From NCBI RefSeq assembly GCF_000721495.1, contig NZ_JOHY01000039.1, positions 1 through 64,000 of the forward strand: a DNA stretch of 64,000 nucleotides, in the 5' to 3' direction. Position 1 is the first letter of the stretch. Each line of letters opens with the position of its first letter. Below, piece after piece: positions 19,880-31,404 of the stretch. Origin of the DNA: Streptomyces sp. NRRL F-5123 (GTDB lineage Bacteria > Actinomycetota > Actinomycetes > Streptomycetales > Streptomycetaceae). The notes beneath the pieces were generated by a model. It was not told the DNA's origin and made no database searches. It saw only the letters and a program-made list of their open reading frames with translations. The translations under genes and the position numbers were made by a program.

Positions 19880-20916
19880 GGAGCTGAGCGACAACACCAT
19901 GGCCACCAGTGTCGAGACGATCACCGAGCCCGGCGGGACCGAGAGCGGCCCGCTGCTGGACGTGCAGAACCTGCACGTGGAATTCCGCACCCGGGAGGGG
20001 ACCGCCAAGGCCGTCAACGGCGTGGAGTACTCCGTCGACGCGGGGGAGACGCTCGCGGTGCTCGGCGAGTCCGGGTCGGGCAAGTCCGTCACCGCCCAGG
20101 CCATCATGGGCATCCTGGACTCGCCGCCGGGCTTCGTCACCCAGGGCAGGATCGTCTTCCGCGGCCAGGACCTGCTGACGATGGGCGGCGAGGAGCGCCG
20201 CAAGGTCCGCGGCGCCCGGATGGCGATGATCTTCCAGGACGCGCTGTCCTCGCTCAACCCCGTCCTCACCGTGGGTGAGCAGCTGGGCGAGATGTTCACC
20301 GTCCACCGGGGCATGTCCCGCAAGGAGGCCCGCGCCAAGGCGGTGGAGCTGATGGAGCGGGTGCGCATCCCGGCGGCCAAGGAGCGCGTGCGCAGCTACC
20401 CGCACCAGTTCTCCGGCGGTATGCGGCAGCGCGTCATGATCGCCATGGCGATGGCACTGGAACCCGAACTCATCATCGCCGACGAGCCCACCACCGCGCT
20501 CGACGTCACCGTGCAGGCCCAGGTCATGGACCTGCTCGCGGAGCTGCAGCGCGAGTACAACATGGGCCTGATCCTCATCACCCACGACCTGGGCGTCGTC
20601 GCCGACGTCGCCGACAAGATCGCGGTGATGTACGCGGGCCGGATCGTGGAGAGCTCCCCGGTCCACGACATCTACCGCGCGCCCGCGCACCCGTACACCA
20701 AGGGCCTGCTCGACTCGATCCCGCGGGTCGACCAGAAGGGCCAGGAGCTGTACGCGATCAAGGGCCTGCCGCCCAACCTGCTGCACATTCCGCCCGGCTG
20801 CGCCTTCAACCCCCGCTGCCCGATGGCGCAGGAGGTGTGCCGCACCGAGGTCCCGCCGCTCTACCGGGTCAGCCAGGACCGGGCCAGCGCCTGCCACTTC
20901 TGGAAGGAGTGCCTCG

Positions 20917-22008
<1,092 letters not shown>

Positions 22009-22016
22009 GGCGGGAG

Positions 22017-22054
22017 TGACGCGGGGCAGGCCCTGAGATCCGTACGGCGCCGCG

Positions 22055-22057
<3 letters not shown>
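22017..22057. terminator. Probable bidirectional terminator between convergent importer operons
   Basis: An 8-bp inverted repeat, tgacgcgg (22017-22024) with ccgcgtca (22050-22057), with GC-rich interior. It overlaps the stop codon of the leftward ATPase gene and could end transcripts from both sides. Confidence 0.5.
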
Positions 22058-23230
<1,173 letters not shown>

Positions 23231-23251
23231 GTGGATGCCTGCCCTGGTGAG

Positions 23252-24313
23252 TCAGCCGAGCCGCGGCTGAATCGTCTCGATGAACACGGACCGCTTCTGC
23301 TCGTCCTTCAGATGGCACGCCGAGCCGCGCCCGGCCGGCAGGTCCGGCCGCACCGAGGCGCACCGCCCGCCGCCGACCAGGTCGGTGAAGCCGCACCGCG
23401 GGTGGAAGGCGCAGCCCGGCGGCGGCGCCAGCAGGCTGGGCGGCGAGCCCGGGATGGGCGTGAGCGGCTCGGAGACGTCCGACCCCAGCCGCGGCATCGA
23501 GCCCAGCAGGCCCCAGGTGTAGGGGTGCTGCGGCGCCGTCAGCAACTCGCGTACCGAGCCGCGCTCGACGGCCCGGCCCGCGTACATCACCAGCAGGTCG
23601 TCGGCGACCTTGGACACCACGCCGAGGTCGTGGGTGATCAGGATGATCGCGGAGCCGAACTCCTGCTGGAGGTCCTTGAGCAGATCCAGGATCTGCGCCT
23701 GCACGGTCACGTCCAGGGCCGTCGTCGGCTCGTCGGCGATCAGCAGGTCCGGGTCGCACACCAGCGCCATCGCGATCATCGCGCGCTGCCGCATGCCGCC
23801 GGAGAACTGGTGCGGGTAGTCGTCCACCCGCATTCTGGGCTGCGGGATGCCGACCTTCTCCAGCATCTCGATGGCCCGCTCCCGCCCCTCCCGCTTGCTG
23901 GCCCCGCGGTGCTTGACGTACGGCTCGGCGATCTGCCGGCCGATCGTGTAGTACGGCGAAAGCGCGGTGAGCGAGTCCTGGAAGATCATCGCCATCTTGT
24001 TGCCGCGCAGCTTCTCCAGCGTGCGGTTGGACGCCCCGGTCAGCTCCTGGCCGTCCAGCACGATCTCGCCGGCGACCTCGGTGGTGGACGGGTTGTGCAG
24101 GCCGAGCACGGTCAGGTTGGTCACCGACTTGCCCGAGCCCGACTCGCCGACGATGCCCAGCGTCTGGCCGCGCTCCAGGTCGAACGACAGCCCGTCGACG
24201 GCCTTGACGACGCCGTCCTCGGTGGAGAAGCGCACGTGCAGGTCGCGCACGGACAAGAACGCGTCGGTGCTGCCCGCCGGGACGGCGTCCTCCGGTTTGG
24301 TCATGGTGGTCAC
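23252..24313 (-). CDS. bldKD: BldK-type oligopeptide importer ATPase (first ATPase)
   Basis: This is a 353-residue OppD-type ATPase with Walker A GESGSGKS at residues 56-63, signature [16 protein letters not shown], and Walker [13 protein letters not shown]. The C-terminal oligopeptide extension has [19 protein letters not shown], longer between cysteines than in the two neighbouring systems. It is clearly more distant from those ATPases than they are from each other, so this operon is not part of the recent duplication. It begins 10 nt after the permease stop and ends 21 nt before the next start. Confidence 0.82.
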   Translation of the reverse strand: MTTMTKPEDAVPAGSTDAFLSVRDLHVRFSTEDGVVKAVDGLSFDLERGQTLGIVGESGSGKSVTNLTVLGLHNPSTTEVAGEIVLDGQELTGASNRTLEKLRGNKMAMIFQDSLTALSPYYTIGRQIAEPYVKHRGASKREGRERAIEMLEKVGIPQPRMRVDDYPHQFSGGMRQRAMIAMALVCDPDLLIADEPTTALDVTVQAQILDLLKDLQQEFGSAIILITHDLGVVSKVADDLLVMYAGRAVERGSVRELLTAPQHPYTWGLLGSMPRLGSDVSEPLTPIPGSPPSLLAPPPGCAFHPRCGFTDLVGGGRCASVRPDLPAGRGSACHLKDEQKRSVFIETIQPRLG

Positions 24314-24323
24314 TGCCGGTCTC

Positions 24324-25301
24324 CTAGGACAGCCGGATGCGCGGGTCGATGAAGGCGTAGACGGCGTCCACGATGATGTTGAACAGCACGATCATGAAGG
24401 CGCTGAAGAGCATGACGCCCATCAGCATGGGCAGGTCGGTATGGCTCACCGACTGGAGTGCCAGCTGCCCCAGTCCGCTGAGCTGGAAGGTGTACTCGGT
24501 GATCATCGCGCCGCCCAGCAGGGACCCCAGGTCGATGCCGAGGATCGTCACGATCGGGATGAGCGAGCCCCGCCAGGCGTAGCGGAAGAAGACGTATCTG
24601 CTGGACATGCCCTTGGCGCGGGCGGTGCGGACATGCTCCTCCTGGAGCTGCTCCAGCATCGTCGAGCGCGCCATGCGGGTGTAGTTCGCCGTGAACAGGA
24701 TCGACAGCACGCACCACGGGATCAGCAGCCCGTTGAACCAGGACACCGGATTCTGCGTCAGCGGCACGTACTTGGGCTGGTCCAGGATGTGGTTGTTCCA
24801 GACCACCAGCGCCAGCACCAGCGGGCCGACGAAGTAGATCTGCATCGAGCTGAGCACGAGCGAGGCGGAGCTGAACGTCTTGTCGATCAGGGTGCCGCGC
24901 TTCCAGGCGGCCAGCATGCCGGTGCCGAGGCCGAAGAGGAGGAAGACCACCATGGCGCCCGCGGCGAGCGAGAGCGTCGTGGGCAGCCGGTCCATCAGGG
25001 TCGGCCACACCGGCTCGCTCGTGGCGAAGGAGTAGCCGAAGCACGGGGCCGGGCACGCGCCGGCCGGGAAGTGGTGGCCGGTGAAGATCCGCACCATGAA
25101 CAGGTAGTACTGCACCGGCACCGGGTGGTCGAGGCCCAGGTTGTGGTGGATGATCTTCAGATTGTCCGGCGTGCAGTTCTTGCCGCAGGACAGCAGGGCG
25201 GGGTCGTGCGGTATCGCGAAGAACAGGAAGAAGGTGAAGGCGCTGATGAACAGCAGAATGACCACAGCGCCGAGCGTCCGGCGGACGAGGAATCGAAGCA
25301 T
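24324..25301 (-). CDS. bldKC: BldK-type oligopeptide importer permease (OppB type)
   Basis: This 325-residue permease starts with LRFLVRRTLGAVVILLFISAFTFFLFFAIP. Between the first helices it has an unusual extracytoplasmic insert with three cysteines (CGKNC, and ACPAPCFGYS further on) not seen in the other two OppB proteins. The coupling loop is EEHVRTARAKGMSSRYVFFRYAWRGSLIPIV. A strong hairpin lies between the SBP gene and this gene. It pairs with the BldKA-like permease to form the pore. Confidence 0.82.
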   Translation of the reverse strand: MLRFLVRRTLGAVVILLFISAFTFFLFFAIPHDPALLSCGKNCTPDNLKIIHHNLGLDHPVPVQYYLFMVRIFTGHHFPAGACPAPCFGYSFATSEPVWPTLMDRLPTTLSLAAGAMVVFLLFGLGTGMLAAWKRGTLIDKTFSSASLVLSSMQIYFVGPLVLALVVWNNHILDQPKYVPLTQNPVSWFNGLLIPWCVLSILFTANYTRMARSTMLEQLQEEHVRTARAKGMSSRYVFFRYAWRGSLIPIVTILGIDLGSLLGGAMITEYTFQLSGLGQLALQSVSHTDLPMLMGVMLFSAFMIVLFNIIVDAVYAFIDPRIRLS

Positions 25302-25363
25302 GGCGGTCGCAGCTCTCTGAGGACGGGCGGCGGTGGACCGGAGGACCGGGTGCTGAGGCGCCC

Positions 25364-25395
25364 CGGTGGGGCCGGGCGACTGCCCGGCCCCACCG
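25364..25395 (-). promoter_or_regulatory. Intercistronic hairpin between bldKB and bldKC
   Basis: A perfect 14-bp stem, cggtggggccgggc (25364-25377) with gcccggccccaccg (25382-25395), and a 4-nt loop. It lies in the 139-nt gap downstream of the binding-protein gene on the minus strand. It is placed as in the other two importer operons and probably sets SBP-to-permease expression ratio. Confidence 0.75.
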
Positions 25396-25440
25396 CGGCG
25401 TTGCGCCGGACGGCTTTGCGGCTGTACGGCTGTGCGGCTG

Positions 25441-27255
25441 CTACGGCTTGAGGAAGAGCTTCGTGCAGTCGATGCCCGACCACATGTTGTTGTAGACGGC
25501 GCCGCCGACCTTGGAGCCGAACAGCTGGAGCTGCTTGTAGTAGACGGTCGGCACGGCCGGGATCACCTTGGTGGTGATGTAGGTGTTCAGGTCGAACCAG
25601 GCCTTCTGCGCGGCCGCCGGGTCCGTCATCGCCGAGATCTTGTCGATCTGGCTGTTGATGTACGGGTCGTTGACGTGCGAGTAGTTGGGCGCCTGGTCGG
25701 CGATCGTGCGGCCGTCGAAGACCGGCGGAATGACGGTGGAGGCGCTCGGCCAGTCCGCGCCCCACGCCGAGGCGTAGATGTCGTACTGGTTGTCGACCTT
25801 GCCGATCAGGTCGTAGTACGTGTCCGACGGGAGTTCCTTGCGCTGCACGTCGAAGCCCGCGGCCTTCAGCGCGGCGGCGATGGCCACCGAGTACTGCTGG
25901 CCCTGCGTGGTGTTGACGTACGCGTAGGTGATCTTCGTGTTGACCTTGCCCGCGTCGGTGAGGATCTTCTTGGCGGCCGCGGCGTCACCGTTGGGGTTGG
26001 CGATCTTCCCCAGCGGGTCGGACTTCTGGTAGCCCGCCAGCGCGGGGCTGAGGAAGCCGCCCGCGTACTCCGCGCCGTACTCGGCGCCGAGCGCCTGGTA
26101 GACCGGCTTGGTCGGGATCGCCAGCGCGAGTGCCTTGCGGACGTTGAGGTCCGTGATCCGCTTCATGTTGAAGTTGATCTGCCCGGTGAACGGCTGGTAG
26201 CCGGCCACCGTGCGCTTGTAGATCGACGGGGTGCCCACCACGGTCGGGGTGTTGTCCGTGTCGACGGCGTTGGAGAAGCTCACCGACGTCTGGTTCTCAC
26301 CCGCGTCGGACATCATCCGCTTGGTGGAGTCCTCGTACTGGTGGTTGAACGTGATCGCGAAGGAGTCCACGTACTGGTGCCGCGACGAGTCGCTGTTCGG
26401 GTCCCAGTTGGGGTTCTTCACCAGGGTCATCGACTTGCCCTGGTTGAAGTCCTTGATCATGTAGGGACCGGAGGCGACCGGGGCCTTGTCGTACGCCTGC
26501 TTGGTGTCCTTCGCGGAGTCCACGACCGCGTAGCCGGGCAGCGCGAACAGGTACGGGGTGTCGGGCTGGGGCTTGGTGAAGTGGAAGACGACCGTCTTCT
26601 CGTCCGGCGTCGACAGAAGGGTGTCCGGCAGGTGCTGGCCGTTGTACGGGCCGGCCGGCAGCAGCTTGCGGTAGTCGGTGCCGCTGGTGTTGGCCAGCCA
26701 CTGCTGGAGGTAGGCCGGGCCGTTGGTGATGAACGGGGCGAACAGCCGCTCCACCGTCCAGCGGATGTCCTTCGACGTGATCGGGGTGCCGTCCTGGAAC
26801 TTGATGTTGTCCTTCAGGTGGAAGGTCCAGGTCTTGCCGCCGTCGGACTGCTCACCGCTGTTGGTCGCGAGGTCGCCGACGACGGTGTACTTGCCCGCGT
26901 TGTCGAGCTTGTACGTCGTCAGGCCGCGGTGGATCAGCGTCGCGAGCTGGTACTCGTTCTGGACGTAGATCTGGCCCGGGTCGAGGTGGGTGTAGCTGTC
27001 GCGTTCCAGCACGTTCATCGTGCCGCCGCTGACCGCGCCCGGTACGGGCTCGGCCGGGCCCTTCGACGCGGCGTCGTCGCCGAAGGTGATGGCGCCGGCC
27101 AGCTCCTGGGCGCTCTTGCTCTGCTTGGCCTTGGCGTCCTTGTTCTCGGTGGACTTGCCACCACCGCCCCCGCCACTGCTGCACGCGGTCAGGACCAGTG
27201 CGCCGGCGGCGACCGCCACCAGCGCGGCCCGCGTTCTACGCATGTAGACTCTCAT
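25441..27255 (-). CDS. bldKB: BldK-type oligopeptide-binding lipoprotein
   Basis: This is a 604-residue SBP_bac_5 lipoprotein. I took the ATG at 27255 (MRVYMRRTRAALVAV...), which has AGGGGTG 10 nt upstream. A second in-frame ATG four codons later is also possible. The lipobox is LVLTAC, followed by a Gly-rich linker and a Lys/Glu-rich stretch. The hallmark FQDGTPITSKDIRWTVERLF is seen, as is VRKALALAIPTKPVYQAL. It is about 50 residues longer than the SBPs of systems 1 and 2. In S. coelicolor, BldKB binds an extracellular signal oligopeptide; the same role here is inferred from operon order. Confidence 0.82.
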   Translation of the reverse strand: MRVYMRRTRAALVAVAAGALVLTACSSGGGGGGKSTENKDAKAKQSKSAQELAGAITFGDDAASKGPAEPVPGAVSGGTMNVLERDSYTHLDPGQIYVQNEYQLATLIHRGLTTYKLDNAGKYTVVGDLATNSGEQSDGGKTWTFHLKDNIKFQDGTPITSKDIRWTVERLFAPFITNGPAYLQQWLANTSGTDYRKLLPAGPYNGQHLPDTLLSTPDEKTVVFHFTKPQPDTPYLFALPGYAVVDSAKDTKQAYDKAPVASGPYMIKDFNQGKSMTLVKNPNWDPNSDSSRHQYVDSFAITFNHQYEDSTKRMMSDAGENQTSVSFSNAVDTDNTPTVVGTPSIYKRTVAGYQPFTGQINFNMKRITDLNVRKALALAIPTKPVYQALGAEYGAEYAGGFLSPALAGYQKSDPLGKIANPNGDAAAAKKILTDAGKVNTKITYAYVNTTQGQQYSVAIAAALKAAGFDVQRKELPSDTYYDLIGKVDNQYDIYASAWGADWPSASTVIPPVFDGRTIADQAPNYSHVNDPYINSQIDKISAMTDPAAAQKAWFDLNTYITTKVIPAVPTVYYKQLQLFGSKVGGAVYNNMWSGIDCTKLFLKP

Positions 27256-27342
27256 ATCGGTTGTGCACCCCTGTCCTTCGTAACGATGAGCTGGCTGCAA
27301 AGCGGTCCTGTGCGGGGCGACGCCGCCCCCGCAGCGGCGTCC

Positions 27343-28368
27343 CTAACGTGCGGCCTTCGGGTCGAAGGCGTCACGGACCGAATCCCCGAGCAGGTTGAAG
27401 GCGACGATGAAGATCACCATCGCGACGCCGGGGAAGAACATGTACGTGATGTCGTTCTGGTAGACGTCCGCGCCGCGGGCGAACATCCGTCCCCAGTCCG
27501 GCGTCGGCTCGACGAGCCCGACCCCCAGGAACGACAGTCCGGCTTCCGCGGTGACGAAGGTCGGCAGCATCAGCGTGCTCTGGACCAGAATCGGCGTCAC
27601 CAGATTCGGCAGCAGCTCTCGGCGCACGATGCGCCACGACGAGGCCCCCGTCACCCGGGCCGCCTCGATGAACTCCCGTTCGCGCAGGCTCAGTACCTGG
27701 CCGCGCAGCAGTCGTGCGAGTCCCATCCAGCCGAGGAACCACTGCACGGCGATCAGTGCCACCACTCGCAGGTACGTCGGGGTCTCGTCGGTCGGGCTCA
27801 CGAAGATCGCCGTGACGACGGGCATCACGGCCACGAAGAACAGCTGGGAGGGGAAGGCCATGAGCAGGTCGGTGACCCGCCCGATGAAGTAGTCCGTCTT
27901 GCCCCCGACGTAACCGGCCGTGATGCCCAGCACGATCGCGGTGATCGTCACCACGATGGTCACCGACACCGCGATGAACAGCGAGGTGCGGATGCCGTAG
28001 AGAAGCTGGGTGAACACGTCCCGGCCGAGGGTCGGCTCGATGCCGAACCAGAAGCGCCCGCTGATCCCGCCGTTCGGGGCGATCGGGTATCCGAAGTCGT
28101 CCAGCAGGCCCGGTTCGTGCTGCCCGTAGAGCGTGTACGGGTCCTTGCCGTAGAGCTTGGCTATGAGCGGCGCGCAGATACCGATCACGAAGAAGAAGGC
28201 GACGATGTAAGCCGAAATCACCCCGGCGCGGTCGCGTTTGAAACGGCGCCACATCAGCTGCCCCGGCGACCGCCCCGCCAGTTCGGGGGCGACCGCGGGC
28301 AGGGCGTCGCTGATCTCGCCCGGTTCGCCGGGCGGTTCGGAGACGGTGGTCTCGGTGGAACTCGTCAT
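27343..28368 (-). CDS. bldKA: BldK-type oligopeptide importer permease (OppC type), first gene of operon
   Basis: This is a 341-residue permease. I chose the ATG at 28368 (MTSSTETTVSEPPGEPGE). The frame runs on upstream but without coding character. An acidic N-terminal extension is followed by helix 1 (GVISAYIVAFFFVIGICAP). The OppC block FGIEPTLGRDVFTQLLYGIRTSLFIAV and the coupling loop EREFIEAARVTGASSWRIVRRELLPNLVTPILV follow. The gene precedes the SBP gene, which is the bldK gene order and differs from systems 1 and 2, where the SBP is first. The upstream gap of about 400 bp should hold the operon promoter. Confidence 0.82.
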   Translation of the reverse strand: MTSSTETTVSEPPGEPGEISDALPAVAPELAGRSPGQLMWRRFKRDRAGVISAYIVAFFFVIGICAPLIAKLYGKDPYTLYGQHEPGLLDDFGYPIAPNGGISGRFWFGIEPTLGRDVFTQLLYGIRTSLFIAVSVTIVVTITAIVLGITAGYVGGKTDYFIGRVTDLLMAFPSQLFFVAVMPVVTAIFVSPTDETPTYLRVVALIAVQWFLGWMGLARLLRGQVLSLREREFIEAARVTGASSWRIVRRELLPNLVTPILVQSTLMLPTFVTAEAGLSFLGVGLVEPTPDWGRMFARGADVYQNDITYMFFPGVAMVIFIVAFNLLGDSVRDAFDPKAAR

Positions 28369-28773
28369 CGCGATGGCCCCCGCTGGTGCGTCACTGATGA
28401 GCAGATGGCTTGGGACTCCCTCGACGGGTGGACGTCGTGAGTTGCCGGGACTGTCGCAATGAAAGCAAGTTGCAGTCAAGGGGGCGTGGAGGGAAGAAAG
28501 CGTGATCGTCCGCTTCTTGAGCGAAGATTGAGCAGATCGTCTTCCGGGCGTGCTTGACAGCCTCCCGCCGGGGGAGACATGTACGACTTGACGGGACGAA
28601 TCGTGTTTACGCGCGCGCAACACGGCCGAGGCATGACCGATATACGGACCGGGTTTCCTGCTCTGCGTGGCACCGGTGGGGGTGCGCGCCCGGTGGTCGG
28701 CCGAGAGGTTTCCCCTGAGGCGGCGCCGCCGCCCGGGGGTGTAACACCAGCCCCATCCGTAACTTGCGGGTTC
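28369..28773. other. Intergenic region upstream of the BldK-type operon
   Basis: 405 bp without a credible gene, lying between the bldKA start and the 3' end of the leftward peptidase gene. It is less GC-rich than average around 28440-28640. A 12-bp self-palindrome, ggcggcgccgcc, sits near 28719-28730. The bldK promoter and any operators should be here. I could not fix a -10 element with confidence. Confidence 0.45.
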
Positions 28774-30915
28774 TTACGGCCTGAGGGAGCGGTTCAGGAA
28801 GGCCACCTGCAGGCGGAGGAGGTTTTCGGCGACCTCTTCCTGGGGAGTCATGTGCGTGATCCCGCCCGAGAGCGGCAAAACCTCGTGCGGCCGCCCCGCG
28901 GCCAAGAGCGCGGTGGAAAGCCGCAGCGTATTCGCGACCAGTACATTGTCGTCCGCGAAGCCGTGAATGATCATCAGCGGGCGGGCGGGTTCCGCGAGTT
29001 GGGGAATACCCTCGGACGTCACGACGGAATTCGCGTCGTAGGCCGCGCCCTGCTCCTGCGGGAGTCCCAGATAACGCTCGGTGTAATGCGTGTCGTAGAG
29101 CCGCTGGTCCGTCAGCGGCGCACCGGCGATGCCGGCGTGGAAGACGTCGGGGCGGCGCAGCACCGCGAGTGAGGCGAGGGTGCCGCCGAAGGACCAGCCG
29201 CGGATCGCGACCCGGGAGAGATCCAGCGGGAAGGACTCGGCGAGCGCGTGCAGCGCGTCGATCTGGTCCTCCAGGACGACCTCGGCGAGCCGCCCGCCGC
29301 TGATCGCCTTCTCCCATGCGGGGGAGCGGCCCGGGGTGCCGCGGCCGTCGGCGACGACCACCGCGAAACCCTGGTCGGCGAACCACTGCGAGACCAGGTA
29401 CGGGTCGTGCGCCGCGGTGACGCGCTGGCCGTGCGGGCCGCCGTAAGGGTCCATCAGCACCGGCAGCGGGCCGTCGCCTTCGCTGTGGCCGGCCGGCAGC
29501 AGGACCGCACAGGGGATGCGCCGCTTGCCGGCCTCGGTCAGCCGGACCCGCGCGGTGAGCGACGGGGCTTGCGCGTACGAGGCGATCTCCGCGACCTCGG
29601 TGCCCCCGCGCAGCACCCGGGTGCGGACGCCGGAGCGGCCGGGCAGTGACGAGGTCAGCACGGTGACCGCGCCCGCGCGCACCGCGGAGTGCACGCCGGG
29701 CTCGCCGGTGACACGGACCGGGCCCTCGGCCGTCACCCGGTAGACATGGATCTCGCCTGTCTCCGCCTCCTCGGCCTCCGCTCCGGCCGAGGCGCTGACC
29801 AGCACGTCCTCGCCGTCCGCGGCCAGCACGGCACGCGGGTGCAGCCGGCCGTCCGTCCACGGCTTCCCGTCGGCCGTCAGGACGCGGGCGCCGTCGGTGT
29901 CGGTGATCCGCAGCAGCGTCCCGTCCGGGCGCAGGGCCGGTACGCCGGGGAAAAGATCAAGCCAATCTCGATCTTCCTCGGCTGCCGCGAGGGTCGTCGC
30001 ACCCGATTCCGTGTCGACCGTCAGGTAGTGCTGGGCGCGCTGCTCGCGCGTCTGGACCAGGAGCAAGGGCGCCCCGGCCGCCGTCCAGTGCACGGCCGCG
30101 AGGTACGGGAAGCGCTCGCGGTCCCACGTCACCTCGCGGCGGGTGCCGTCCAGGCCGAGCAGCCACAGCGTCACCTCGGCGTTGGCCGTGCCCGCCGCGG
30201 GATAGGCCATCTCGACCGGTGCGCGGTCCGGATGGGCGGGCTCGGACAGCCAGCGCCGGGCCACCCCGGACTCGTCCACCCGGGCAGTCAGCACCGCCGA
30301 GCCGTCCGGCGCCCACCAGAAGCCGCGGTGCCGCCCCATCTCCTCGGCGGCGACGAACTCCGCGAGGCCCCACGTCACTTCCTCCCCGTCCGGCTCGGCC
30401 AGCGCGCGGCCGCCCGACCCGTCCGCGGCCACCACCCGCAGCGCGCCGCCCGCCGAGAACGCCACCCAGCGCCCGTCCGGCGAGGGCCGCGGGTCCACCA
30501 CGGGGCCGGGCACCGGCAACTCCCGTGGGACGCCGCCCCCTTCCGCCAGCCCCACCGTGAACAGCCGCCCGGACAGCGCGAAGGCGGCGGTCGTCACCTC
30601 GGCGTCCACCGCGTAGGCCACGACGCCCGCCGAGGACTGCCGGCTGCGCTCCCTGCGGGCCCGCTCGGCCGCGGGCAGCTCCTCCTCGGAGCCGCCCAGC
30701 AGCGCCACCGGGTCGGCCGCGACCCGCTCCCGTACCGCCCCGCCCTCGGCGGCGGGCAGCTCCAGCACCCACAGCAGCTGCGCGGTGTCCGTGCCCGTGC
30801 GCGAGCGCAGGAAGACCACCCGTCTCCCGTCCGGCGCCACGGTGAACGCCCGCGGCACCCCGAGGGTGAACCGCTGTGTCCGCGCGTGCTGCCGAGGGAA
30901 TGAGAGGTACGTCAT
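28774..30915 (-). CDS. S9-family prolyl oligopeptidase / dipeptidyl-peptidase IV-like enzyme
   Basis: This 713-residue serine peptidase cleaves small peptides, often after proline. An N-terminal beta-propeller-like region (repeated PDGRWVAFSAGGALRVVAAD-type strands) precedes a C-terminal alpha/beta hydrolase domain. The nucleophile is in GWSFGG (Ser near 575). The acid is in HGFADDNV and the histidine in GGITHMTP, giving a complete catalytic triad. No signal peptide, so it should be cytoplasmic. The ATG at 30915 is supported by a TACTGT -10-like element 7 nt upstream, implying a leaderless message. A GTG ten codons upstream is the alternative. Next to three peptide importers, it may digest imported peptides. 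Confidence 0.9.
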   Translation of the reverse strand: MTYLSFPRQHARTQRFTLGVPRAFTVAPDGRRVVFLRSRTGTDTAQLLWVLELPAAEGGAVRERVAADPVALLGGSEEELPAAERARRERSRQSSAGVVAYAVDAEVTTAAFALSGRLFTVGLAEGGGVPRELPVPGPVVDPRPSPDGRWVAFSAGGALRVVAADGSGGRALAEPDGEEVTWGLAEFVAAEEMGRHRGFWWAPDGSAVLTARVDESGVARRWLSEPAHPDRAPVEMAYPAAGTANAEVTLWLLGLDGTRREVTWDRERFPYLAAVHWTAAGAPLLLVQTREQRAQHYLTVDTESGATTLAAAEEDRDWLDLFPGVPALRPDGTLLRITDTDGARVLTADGKPWTDGRLHPRAVLAADGEDVLVSASAGAEAEEAETGEIHVYRVTAEGPVRVTGEPGVHSAVRAGAVTVLTSSLPGRSGVRTRVLRGGTEVAEIASYAQAPSLTARVRLTEAGKRRIPCAVLLPAGHSEGDGPLPVLMDPYGGPHGQRVTAAHDPYLVSQWFADQGFAVVVADGRGTPGRSPAWEKAISGGRLAEVVLEDQIDALHALAESFPLDLSRVAIRGWSFGGTLASLAVLRRPDVFHAGIAGAPLTDQRLYDTHYTERYLGLPQEQGAAYDANSVVTSEGIPQLAEPARPLMIIHGFADDNVLVANTLRLSTALLAAGRPHEVLPLSGGITHMTPQEEVAENLLRLQVAFLNRSLRP

Positions 30916-30922
30916 ATCCGTG

Positions 30923-30928
30923 ACAGTA
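30923..30928 (-). promoter_or_regulatory. Candidate leaderless -10 element for the S9 peptidase
   Basis: TACTGT on the minus strand lies 7 nt before the ATG at 30915, a spacing that would place the transcript start at or next to the start codon. There is no Shine-Dalgarno sequence. Confidence 0.45.
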
Positions 30929-31178
30929 GGGGGTGGGTCCGACAACCGCCCCCGGATTTCGGTGCGACACCGCCGCGAGCCACCCGACCTGCGGCGCTAC
31001 CCGAGGGGCCGGGCACGGGAGGCGGCACCGCGGTGGCTGGATCTGGTCATGCGCCCCCCAGTGCTTCCGTGCTCCGACCTATGCGGTCGCACGGAAAGTT
31101 ATGATCCGTTGCCATGGGTGGGTAATAAGCATGTGGCAACTGACATGACCCCTGCGTCGTACCTGGAGGTGAGCCGCT

Positions 31179-31373
31179 GTGGCACTCTCGATTTCGGCGG
31201 TGCTGCTGCTGCTGATCATCGTGGTCCTGCTGATCCGACGGTCCGGGTTGAAGTGGGGCCACGCCGTGGCGTGCACACTGCTGGGCTTTTACCTGGCGAG
31301 TTCGTCCTGGGCTCCGCAGATCAACGATCTCACCAACAACGTCGCGGGGATGATCTCCGACATCAAGTTCTGA
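31179..31373 (+). CDS. Small single-pass or two-pass membrane protein
   Basis: This 64-residue protein starts at GTG with a strong GGAGGTGAG ribosome site. The N-terminal hydrophobic helix ISAVLLLLIIVVLLI is followed by RRSGLKWGHAVACTLLGFYLASS, a weaker second hydrophobic segment. The hydrophilic tail PQINDLTNNVAGMISDIKF follows. No known domain was recognised. It lies between the leftward peptidase and mshB and reads in the mshB direction. The mshB start appears to have its own leaderless promoter, so this gene may be separately transcribed. Confidence 0.75.
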   Translation: MALSISAVLLLLIIVVLLIRRSGLKWGHAVACTLLGFYLASSSWAPQINDLTNNVAGMISDIKF

Positions 31374-31392
31374 GCGCCCCCGGCGGGAGTCG

Positions 31393-31398
31393 TAGGCT
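31393..31398 (+). promoter_or_regulatory. Candidate leaderless -10 element (TAGGCT) for mshB
   Basis: TAGGCT ends 6 nt before the mshB ATG and there is no ribosome site. The same hexamer with the same spacing occurs before several other genes in this window, consistent with leaderless transcription. Confidence 0.6.
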
Positions 31399-31404
31399 TC
31401 CGCC

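Noticed and set aside
28553..28585. A TTGACA-like box with a downstream ATGTAC on the plus strand
   Set aside because: It would drive transcription toward the 3' end of the leftward peptidase gene with no plus-strand gene to serve; probably chance.
28579..29172. Plus-strand frame upstream and antisense of the S9 peptidase
   Set aside because: Most of it lies opposite the peptidase C-terminus; codon positions favour the minus strand.
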